Positions 53,631 to 61,234 of a stretch of 64,000 nucleotides of DNA are shown here, in pieces. The stretch lies in the NCBI RefSeq assembly GCF_033449965.1, contig NZ_CP137761.1:3596001-3660000 (forward strand). The letters are read 5' to 3'. The stretch is from Bacillus sp. T3 (lineage in GTDB: Bacteria; Bacillota; Bacilli; Bacillales; Cytobacillaceae). The notes beneath the pieces are model-generated. The model did not search any database. It was not told the origin of the DNA and saw only the letters and a program-made list of their open reading frames with translations. Numbering within the stretch: the first letter of the stretch is position 1; every line of letters begins with the position of its first letter. A program made the translations under genes and the position numbers.

Positions 53631-54542
53631 TTAATATTCAGCTAAGTTGGGATACAATGAAGGGTTCTCTTCTTGCTTCTTTCCTTCTGCTGCGTCCTTG
53701 CGATACCATTTAAAGAATACTTGAGCTAATACAACTCCATATACAATCTCTTGAATGATTTTCATGAGAACACCGCCGAGCTGCTGATCATCAATTAACG
53801 ATAAAGAATTGAACATCTCAGGCCCGCTCAAATTAAGTGATGCTAGCGTTGTTTGTGGTACACATAGCTCTAATGCTTGCATCCATGCAGTTGGATCAGA
53901 AAAAGTTGCATACATAGGACTATCTGCAAAAATAATTAATGCACAAGCAGGGGTGATTAAAATTCCGTCTGCAAAAATATAACCGATTTTTTTAATTCCA
54001 CTTAATGTTTGATACTCTTCTAAATCATTGACTAAAGGCCACCACATAAAGATGGAAATCACAAATAAAAGTGAGGTATAGGATGCATGCAGCCACATAT
54101 CGGTCTTAATAACATCAAATATAAGCGGAACATGGTAGAATGAAAACATTCCATTAAACAACACCAATGCAATTAACGGTCTTGTAAAAAATTGAAACAC
54201 CGGTTTCACTAATTTTTGATTGAGTACATTTCTCCATATCCATTTAGGTATACCGACAATCAATATTGGTGCAATAACTAAATAAAGCATTGCCATTTGA
54301 ATCATGTGAGCATAAAACATTAAATGCCCCATTAAATCAAGCGGTGATCCCTTGATTAAATACAAAAGAGCGATACCGGTTGTAAACAAGGTGGCTTCTT
54401 TTCTTGTTAGAGGCTCACTCGTTAAAAATTTTTCACGAAACTTTATTGTTATTAAAAAGTATCCGACTAAAATTGCTATTAATGCTGCTAGAAAAAATGG
54501 ACTCCATAAGGCACGAAAACCAAATACTTCTAGAACACCCAT
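53631..54542 (-). CDS. ctaG: Cytochrome c oxidase assembly factor CtaG (caa3 type)
   Basis: A 303-residue membrane protein of the caa3 CtaG family, with about seven membrane segments. Marks: SPLDLMGHLMFYAHMIQMAM (conserved histidines), PLIALVLFNGMFSFYHVPLIFD, LHASYTSLL and PDWQQ-like DDQQLGGVLMKIIQE. It is required for Cu-A/Cu-B maturation of cytochrome caa3. The ATG follows AGAGGTGA. It is the last gene of the ctaCDEFG block and is not related to Cox11. Confidence 0.93.
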   Translation of the reverse strand: MGVLEVFGFRALWSPFFLAALIAILVGYFLITIKFREKFLTSEPLTRKEATLFTTGIALLYLIKGSPLDLMGHLMFYAHMIQMAMLYLVIAPILIVGIPKWIWRNVLNQKLVKPVFQFFTRPLIALVLFNGMFSFYHVPLIFDVIKTDMWLHASYTSLLFVISIFMWWPLVNDLEEYQTLSGIKKIGYIFADGILITPACALIIFADSPMYATFSDPTAWMQALELCVPQTTLASLNLSGPEMFNSLSLIDDQQLGGVLMKIIQEIVYGVVLAQVFFKWYRKDAAEGKKQEENPSLYPNLAEY

Positions 54543-54625
54543 CTACTTTCACCTCTTATTCGATCTCCAGCTTGCGGGAAATGCGAATCAATTTTTTCAC
54601 CAATCAAATTTTATTCATCATTTCA

Positions 54626-54660
54626 AAAAGGAAATCGGTAAAAACCCGATTTCCTTCTAT
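54626..54660 (-). terminator. Hairpin between ctaF and ctaG
   Basis: AAGGAAATCGG/CCGATTTCCTT perfect 11-bp stem (54628-54638 with 54646-54656) just past the ctaF stop. A partial terminator or mRNA stabiliser within the operon. Confidence 0.7.
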
Positions 54661-54665
54661 TGGTT

Positions 54666-55001
54666 TTACCACCAAATAATAGTAGTAAAGGCTAAAACTG
54701 TTACGGCACCTACTAGGGCACCAGAGTATAGGAATAACGATGGTGCTTCATGGCCTTTATGACTCATGTGCATGAAGTAATATAATTGAAATATCAATTG
54801 AACAACAGCCAATAAGATGATAAATGGTACAGTGAACCATTTTGAGAACCCATCATACATAACAGCTCCAAATGATAAAAGAGTTAAGAAAATCATTAAT
54901 GAAAATGATACGACTTGGTATCTCATTTCTTCTGCATTTTTTTTGCGACGATATTCAATGTCGACTCTAGGGTTCGCTGAACTTGTTTGTTGATTTGCCA
55001 T
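54666..55001 (-). CDS. ctaF: Cytochrome caa3 oxidase subunit IV CtaF
   Basis: A 111-residue subunit IV with three membrane segments (about 33-50, 57-76, 87-108). Marks: EYRRKKNAEEMRYQVVSFSL at the N-terminus and FQLYYFMHMSHKGHEAPS. It stabilises the oxidase complex. It lies 4 bases after ctaE. Confidence 0.92.
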   Translation of the reverse strand: MANQQTSSANPRVDIEYRRKKNAEEMRYQVVSFSLMIFLTLLSFGAVMYDGFSKWFTVPFIILLAVVQLIFQLYYFMHMSHKGHEAPSLFLYSGALVGAVTVLAFTTIIWW

Positions 55002-55005
55002 CAGT

Positions 55006-55638
55006 TTATCCCACCATTCCCATTAAATATACTACTGTAAAGATAAAGATCCAAACGACGTCAATGAAATGCCAATAAAGACTCGCTAAATAGTATTTTG
55101 GAGCATTGTAAAGATTAAGTCCTCTTTTGGAGTTACGAATAATTAATGTCGTAATCCACAATAGACCAAATGCAACGTGACCGCCATGGAATCCTACTAA
55201 AGTATAGAATGCGGATCCAAAAGCACTACTCGTAAATGTATGATGAAATTCATGAACATAATGGTTGAATTCATATACTTCCAGTCCTAAGAAACCTGCA
55301 CCTAATAGAACTGTAACCCCAAGCCATGCTTGCATTTTTTTGAAATCAAAGTTTTTCATATGGTACATTGCGTACACACTAGTTAATGAGCTCAATAACA
55401 GAAGCATCGTTGCCGCAAATGTAAGAGGTATTTCAAATAGATCCTTTGCTAAAGCATGATCTGCACTTGGTACCTTATCTTTTAATGCAAGATAAGTCGC
55501 AAATAGCGATGCAAACAATACAGTTTCTCCACCAAGGAAGAACCAAAATCCTAAGAATTTATTCTTGCCTTCAAGGGTAGCTTTTTCAGGGGAAGCAGGC
55601 CAATTTTCCAATGTCATTTTCGTTTCATGAGCAGCCAT
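55006..55638 (-). CDS. ctaE: Cytochrome caa3 oxidase subunit III CtaE
   Basis: A 210-residue subunit III with five membrane segments. Marks: KFLGFWFFLGGETVLFASLFATYLALK (key GFWFFLGGETVLFASL), GFHGGHVAFGLLWI and YWHFIDVVWIFIFTVVYLMG (key WHFIDVVWIF). Its ATG overlaps the ctaD stop (TAATG). Confidence 0.96.
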   Translation of the reverse strand: MAAHETKMTLENWPASPEKATLEGKNKFLGFWFFLGGETVLFASLFATYLALKDKVPSADHALAKDLFEIPLTFAATMLLLLSSLTSVYAMYHMKNFDFKKMQAWLGVTVLLGAGFLGLEVYEFNHYVHEFHHTFTSSAFGSAFYTLVGFHGGHVAFGLLWITTLIIRNSKRGLNLYNAPKYYLASLYWHFIDVVWIFIFTVVYLMGMVG

Positions 55639-57503
55639 TATGCCTTGACCCCCTTATCTTCGTTTTCTAATTCTTCTTTATGAATATGATAGCCATGGTC
55701 ATCTTTAATTGAACGGATGAACATAGAACCTAAAGTAATCACAAATCCAGTAATTAGAACTGGTAGACCCCAGCTATAATCTGTACGGTACATTGCACCA
55801 AATCCAACTACAAACAATCCAAATGCAATCATGAATGGAATGAACGAGTTATTTGGCATATGAATGTCACCAAGTGGTTCAGCAGGTGTCATTTCTGTTT
55901 TACCGTTCATTTTTTCAATCCAATAAGCATCCAATCCACGTACTAGAGGAAGTTGCTTGAAATTGTAATATGGTGGTGGAGAAGGAATAGCCCACTCAAG
56001 CGTACGACCGTCTCCCCATGGATCGTTGCCAACTCTTTTATTTTTTACTGTTGTCATGACAACATTCACTAATAATAAAGTAACAGCAACAGCCATGAAT
56101 AATGCCCCAATTGTACTAACAAAGTTTCCAGTTTCCAAACCTTGACCAGGAAGGAAAGTGAAGATACGACGTGGCATACCCATTAATCCTAAGAAATGTT
56201 GGATAAAGAATGTTAAATGGAAACCAATTAAGAACAGCCAGAAGGTAATTTTACCTAAAGTTTCATTCAAAATTGTACCGAACATTTTTGGCCAGTAAAG
56301 ATGTGCTCCACCTAGGAGTGCAAATACAACCCCACCAACGATAACGTAGTGGAAGTGAGCGACTACGAAATAAGTATCATGGAACTGATAATCCTGTGCA
56401 GCAGATGAAAGCATTACACCTGTTACACCACCAGCTACGAATGATGGAATGAAGGCAACTGCATAATGCATTGCTGCAGTAAAACGAATGCTTCCTCCCC
56501 ACATCGTAAACAACCAGTTAAAGATTTTAATACCAGTTGGAACAGCAATAGCCATTGTTGCTACAGCAAAGATTGCATTAGCAACTGGACCCATACCAGT
56601 AGTGAACATGTGGTGAGCCCAAACCATGAATCCTAAGAAACCGATTAATACCGTTGCAAAGACCATCGATGAATAACCGAATAATCTTTTTCTTGAGAAG
56701 ATTGGAATAATTTCAGAGAAAATTCCAAATGCAGGTAATACTAAAATGTAAACTTCAGGATGTCCGAATATCCAGAAGAAATGTTCCCAAATAATCGTGT
56801 TACCACCATTTGCTACATCAAAGAAGTTTGCACCGAATAATCGGTCAAAGATCATTAAGAATAAACCAATTGTAAGTGGTGGCATTGCAAATAAGATTAA
56901 TGCGGATGTTACAAATGTTGTCCAAGTGAATAGCGGCATGCGCATATAAGTCATACCAGGTGCTCTCATAGTAATGATCGTAACAAGGAAGTTTATCCCC
57001 CCGATAATCGTACCAGCACCTGCAATTTGTAGACCTAATGCATAAAAATCAATACCATGTCCTGCTGATGCTAATGAGAGAGACGCATACGAAGTCCACC
57101 CAGCATCAGGAGCACCACCTAAGAACCATGAAAGGTTTAAGAAAAGTCCCCCGAAAAGAAATAACCAAAAACCTAATGCATTCAAAAATGGAAACGCTAC
57201 ATCACGTGCCCCAATTTGTAATGGCATAACAGCGTTCATAAAGGAAAAAACTAATGGCATAGCAGCCAAGAAAATCATTGTGGTTCCGTGCATGGTTAGC
57301 AATTGATTAAATAACCCTGCACTAACAAAATCATTATTCGGTACTGCAAGCTGAATACGAATAAACATAGCTTCCAGACCACCGATAACAAAAAACAGTC
57401 CCCCAGCGATTAAGTATAAGATCGCTATTTTTTTATGGTCAACAGTTGTTAAATACTCCCATACTGTTGCTCCAAACCCCTTTTTTTGAGCGTAGGTACT
57501 CAC
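55638..57503 (-). CDS. ctaD: Cytochrome caa3 oxidase subunit I CtaD
   Basis: The catalytic subunit of 621 residues that holds haem a and the haem a3-Cu-B site. Marks: MHGTTMIFLAAMPLVFSFMN, FWIFGHPEVYILVLPAFG (Cu-B His plus the cross-linked Tyr), VWAHHMFTTGM (two Cu-B histidines) and VVAHFHYVIVGG (haem histidines). About 13-14 membrane segments. A typical caa3 C-terminal extension is present. Confidence 0.98.
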   Translation of the reverse strand: MSTYAQKKGFGATVWEYLTTVDHKKIAILYLIAGGLFFVIGGLEAMFIRIQLAVPNNDFVSAGLFNQLLTMHGTTMIFLAAMPLVFSFMNAVMPLQIGARDVAFPFLNALGFWLFLFGGLFLNLSWFLGGAPDAGWTSYASLSLASAGHGIDFYALGLQIAGAGTIIGGINFLVTIITMRAPGMTYMRMPLFTWTTFVTSALILFAMPPLTIGLFLMIFDRLFGANFFDVANGGNTIIWEHFFWIFGHPEVYILVLPAFGIFSEIIPIFSRKRLFGYSSMVFATVLIGFLGFMVWAHHMFTTGMGPVANAIFAVATMAIAVPTGIKIFNWLFTMWGGSIRFTAAMHYAVAFIPSFVAGGVTGVMLSSAAQDYQFHDTYFVVAHFHYVIVGGVVFALLGGAHLYWPKMFGTILNETLGKITFWLFLIGFHLTFFIQHFLGLMGMPRRIFTFLPGQGLETGNFVSTIGALFMAVAVTLLLVNVVMTTVKNKRVGNDPWGDGRTLEWAIPSPPPYYNFKQLPLVRGLDAYWIEKMNGKTEMTPAEPLGDIHMPNNSFIPFMIAFGLFVVGFGAMYRTDYSWGLPVLITGFVITLGSMFIRSIKDDHGYHIHKEELENEDKGVKA

Positions 57504-57536
57504 TGTTTTACCTCCCTTTTTAACAATTATCCCCGA

Positions 57537-58604
57537 TTAATCCTGAACCTTTAAGCCCAATAAGTATGCAGCAAGAGCCTCTCTTTGCTGGTCTGTTAAG
57601 TTACCATATGTGCCAGTCATTTTATTCGCAGGCTTATAGCTTTCTGGATCTTTTAACCAATTTTTAAGATTTTCTTTATCATGTTCTAATACACCAGCAA
57701 TACGTGATCTTTCACCGAAATTTGTTAAGTTCGGAGCTAATCGTGCTGCTTCAGGTGTTTGATTAGATGGTGTAACGGCGTGACAGCCAACACAGCTCTT
57801 ATTAAAGATGTCTTGACCTTCTTGTGCTAGTGCAGAATCAGCCTTTTCAGGTTGTTTAACTGCTTTCATATCCTTAATCCATTGATCAAATTCAGCACGT
57901 GAAACGGCTTTCACTTTAAAGTCCATTAAACCATGGGATGGACCGCATAGTTCAGCGCATTTTCCATAAAATAAATTACCAGCCTCATCAGCTTTTTTTG
58001 CATCAAACTCTAACCAAAATTTGTTAACATTATCAACGTTTGTATCCATTTTTCCACCAGCTGGCGGAATCCAGAATGAGTGCTTAACATCGGATGCTTT
58101 TAGGTTGAAATATACCTTTTCATCAGTTGGTACGACTAATTCCTGTGAAGTTACAACACCTAAATCAGGATATTCAAACTCCCACCAATATAAGCTTGCT
58201 CGTACATTTACAACAAGCTTACCTTCTGATCCATCGTTCTTTTTGTCCATTTGCGATACATTCGCAAATTTAAATGTTGCTGCAACAGTCGGTACTGCTA
58301 ATATTAGCAACAGGACAATAGGGATAACGGTCCATAGAATTTCTAATGTGTGACTACCTTCTACTTGTTTAGGAATACTGTCATCTTTTCGACGGAATCT
58401 TACCATAACAATAATGAAGATTAATGTAACTACAACAATAACCCCTACCATGATTCCAGTACTTAGCTTCATTAGGTCATATTGCGTATTCGCAACTTCA
58501 CCTGCCGGCTTTAAAGCAGATAAGAATGGTTCTCCACAGCCGGAAAGCACGAGCACTAATACGGAAAATAATGAAATTAGATGCCATTTCGCAAGTCTTT
58601 TCAT
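57537..58604 (-). CDS. ctaC: Cytochrome caa3 oxidase subunit II CtaC (cytochrome c fused)
   Basis: A 355-residue lipoprotein (lipobox VLVLSGC). Two membrane segments are followed by a Cu-A domain with VKHSFWIPP and GKCAELCGPSHGLMDF (CxxxC, H, M). A C-terminal cytochrome c domain has the haem motif CVGCH and distal methionine in KPANKMTGTYGNLT. This fusion defines the caa3 type. First structural subunit of the operon. Confidence 0.97.
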   Translation of the reverse strand: MKRLAKWHLISLFSVLVLVLSGCGEPFLSALKPAGEVANTQYDLMKLSTGIMVGVIVVVTLIFIIVMVRFRRKDDSIPKQVEGSHTLEILWTVIPIVLLLILAVPTVAATFKFANVSQMDKKNDGSEGKLVVNVRASLYWWEFEYPDLGVVTSQELVVPTDEKVYFNLKASDVKHSFWIPPAGGKMDTNVDNVNKFWLEFDAKKADEAGNLFYGKCAELCGPSHGLMDFKVKAVSRAEFDQWIKDMKAVKQPEKADSALAQEGQDIFNKSCVGCHAVTPSNQTPEAARLAPNLTNFGERSRIAGVLEHDKENLKNWLKDPESYKPANKMTGTYGNLTDQQREALAAYLLGLKVQD

Positions 58605-58712
58605 TGCTTTACCAAACCCCTCTTTCGTAAAATAAATAAAAATTTCTAGGAAAAAATATGATTAAATTCTTTCTTTATTTCCCCTTAATAAAGAAAGAAT
58701 TTCCTAATAACA

Positions 58713-59640
58713 TCAAATAAGAGTTACGATAACCATTGCAACAAATAAAATGGTTAAATATTGTAAAGAGTATATAAACATTAATTTTGCCCATTTAATA
58801 TCATCATTCGCTCTATTTCCTACTAATCCTAATACTAACCAACCTACATTAAGTAATGTTGCTAAGACAAGAAACGGCAGTCCTAGTGATTGTAAGAAGA
58901 ATGGGAGTGGAAGTAAGGCCACAATCCATAGAATGATATGTTTTTTAGTAGTTTTAAATCCTTTAACCACCTGGTAGCATTGGTATACCAGCAGCACGAT
59001 ATTCTTCTGCTCTCCTCATTGCCAAAGCGTAGAAATGCGGTGGCTGCCATGCGAACATAATGAAAAACAGTAGCCATGCTACGATATCTAGATTTGCATC
59101 AACAGCTGCCCAACCGATTAGAGGTGGAACGGCTCCCGAAATACTACCGACAATTGTATTTGAAACATACAATCGTTTAGACCACATTGTATATAAACCA
59201 ACATAGCTAACGACACCTACTAAACCAATTACTGCGGCAGAAACTGTAGTTAATAATAAAAACAACAAGCCCACAATAATTAAGGCTAATCCTAACACGA
59301 TGACCAAATGTGGATTAACTTTCCCAGTTACTGTTGGTCTGTTTTTAGTTCTTTGCATCAAATGGTCAATATCCCGATCATAGTAATTATTGATACTACA
59401 GGAACCAGCAATAATTAGAGATGAACCTAGTAATGTAAATAGAATAATGTCTAAGTGATCGAGAAAATGTTGATTTGAAAAATGGAGCGCAAGCCAAATC
59501 CCTGTAAATGTAGTAATTAAATTAGAATTTACGATTCCAATTTTTATTAAAGCAAAGAAATCTTTAAGCACCGATGTCTGTGGAATTTCAGTATGGCTTG
59601 AATCGATTGTTACTTGACCAAACCCTTTAGGATTCGACAT
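58713..59640 (-). CDS. ctaB: Protohaem IX farnesyltransferase CtaB (haem O synthase; interrupted by a one-base insertion)
   Basis: A UbiA-family prenyltransferase with about eight to nine membrane segments that makes haem O. Marks: SCSINNYYDRDIDHLMQRTKNRP (key NNYYDRDIDxxMxRT), WKRL-like MWSKRLYVS and WQPPHFYALAM with REEYRAAGIPMLP. The frame then breaks; the downstream part resumes VVKGFKTTKKHIILW. One extra G at the CC pair 58970-58971 explains it. Restored length is about 308 residues. The ATG at 59640 follows GGAGGAAGG. Probable sequencing error. Confidence 0.93.
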
Positions 59641-59828
59641 ATTCCTTCCTCCTTTTCCCATTTTACGGCTATGCCATTTCTATCTGTAGTGTTCTGTACA
59701 CTTGTGTTTATTCTCTTAAAAAGTCCGATCTAGATAAACACTATTTATAACTTATAAAGATTATTAATTATTCACCTATATCAAAACCATTTCATTTCTC
59801 ACTGTATATTAAATCACACTTTGGACAA

Positions 59829-59841
59829 TTTTTGTGAAGTT
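59829..59841 (+). promoter_or_regulatory. Candidate ResD-type site in the ctaA/ctaB gap
   Basis: TTTGTGAAG at 59831-59839 resembles the ResD consensus TTTGTGAAT. The ctaA-ctaB intergenic region is a known ResD target in B. subtilis. The rest of the 525-bp gap (59641-60165) is AT-rich without other features I can support. Confidence 0.4.
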
Positions 59842-60165
59842 TTTTTGAACATTTTATATTTTTTTTAGTAAAAGTTAACAAACTTAGAAAATATATAGGG
59901 TCTTGAAAGTGAATTATTTCCATCTCTACTTATTCCAACAATTGTGTTTTTAATAATATTATAATATAAATCTTAAAGACGATAAGTTATGATAAATCTA
60001 ATCAAATAAAAATTCTAATAGTTGTAAAAATTAACTTAATTGTGTACTATCTATTATGCATTCATTTAATTTTTTTGTATAATTTCACGAATTTTGTCTT
60101 TTTCATTATACATGTCAATATGAGTTTGTGACAATTTTTTTAATTTTTTCTGGGATGTGATATTT

Positions 60166-61122
60166 TTGCGAAGGTCATTAAAGTGGTTGGCCGTTTTAAC
60201 AACACTTGGAATGTTATTAGTACTATTAGGAGGAGCACTTGTTACAAAAACAAGATCAGGTATGGGGTGTGGAAGATCTTGGCCTTTATGCAACGGTGAA
60301 TTTGTTCCAACAGAAATTACACCCGAATTAGTCATTGAACTTGCACATCGGTTAGTTTCAGGAACTGTTGGCATTTTAGTGCTTATTCTTTCAGTTTGGA
60401 CATGGCGAACAATAGGTCATATACGAGAAACTAAATTCCTTTCATTCCTATCATTTTTCTTTCTCCTTCTCCAAGGATTAATCGGTGCTGCAGCAGTTCT
60501 TTGGGGACAGAATAGCTTTGTTTTGGCTTTGCATTTTGGAATTTCACTAATTTCTTTTGCAGCCGTGCTATTATTAACCTTACTTATTTTCGAAATTGAT
60601 AAACGGTTTGAGGCAGAGAAATTGATTATTGATAAACGAATGAAAAAACATATTATCGGTGTCACGATATACAGTTATATTGTCGTTTATACCGGCGCTC
60701 TGGTACGACATATGAAAGCGAGTCTAGTATGTTCTGATTGGCCTCTTTGTAATAATAATGCATCATCGATACTACCTACGAATTTCAACGAATGGGTACA
60801 GATGGGGCATCGCTTTTTGGCTGGACTTATTTTTATTTGGATTGGCTGTATTACGATAATGGCGATTCGAAATTATAAGCATCAAAAAGTCATTTATTGG
60901 GGTTGGATTATTGCCTTTATTATCGTGTGCTTACAAGTAGTAGCAGGTGCATTAATTGTTGTATCGAAATTAAATCTCTATATTGCTCTTGCTCATGCAT
61001 TCTTTATCTCTTGTTTATTTGGTGTTTTATGCTATTTCCTACTGTTAGCATCTCGAAGCAAAAAAAATGCAATTAAGTATCAAAAACACGATAATCAGCA
61101 AAAAACAACTACCATCGTTTAA
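60166..61122 (+). CDS. ctaA: Haem A synthase CtaA
   Basis: A 318-residue membrane protein with eight segments in two homologous four-helix halves. It hydroxylates haem O to haem A. The N-terminal half has CGRSWPLCNGEF (redox Cys pair) and IELAHRLVSGTVG (haem His). The C-terminal half has CSDWPLCNNN and MGHRFLAGLIFI. I preferred the TTG at 60166, about 4 bases after GGATGTGAT, to a GTG three codons earlier that overlaps it. Divergent from ctaB, as in B. subtilis. Confidence 0.95.
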   Translation: MRRSLKWLAVLTTLGMLLVLLGGALVTKTRSGMGCGRSWPLCNGEFVPTEITPELVIELAHRLVSGTVGILVLILSVWTWRTIGHIRETKFLSFLSFFFLLLQGLIGAAAVLWGQNSFVLALHFGISLISFAAVLLLTLLIFEIDKRFEAEKLIIDKRMKKHIIGVTIYSYIVVYTGALVRHMKASLVCSDWPLCNNNASSILPTNFNEWVQMGHRFLAGLIFIWIGCITIMAIRNYKHQKVIYWGWIIAFIIVCLQVVAGALIVVSKLNLYIALAHAFFISCLFGVLCYFLLLASRSKKNAIKYQKHDNQQKTTTIV

Positions 61123-61129
61123 TGATTCG

Positions 61130-61168
61130 TTTGCGCCCAACGACAATGCAGTCGCTGGGCGTTTATTT
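61130..61168 (+). terminator. Terminator of ctaA
   Basis: CGCCCA-CGAC/GTCG-TGGGCG stem (61134-61144 with 61151-61161, one bulge pair), then TTTATTT on the plus strand. Confidence 0.8.
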
Positions 61169-61177
61169 ATGTTTAAA

Positions 61178-61226
61178 AGAAAAGGTCCGACCACAGCAAA
61201 TCTTGCTTGTGATCAGACCTTTTATA
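61178..61226 (-). terminator. Terminator of pycA
   Basis: A long stem anchored by AAAAGGTC/GACCTTTT (61180-61187 with 61216-61223) and continued by GCAA/TTGC near the loop, located just past the pycA stop. Confidence 0.7.
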
Positions 61227-61234
61227 ATTTTTTA

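Noticed and set aside
53631..54542. CtaG as Cox11-type copper chaperone
   Set aside because: The protein is polytopic with the caa3 CtaG pattern, not the single-anchor Cox11 fold.
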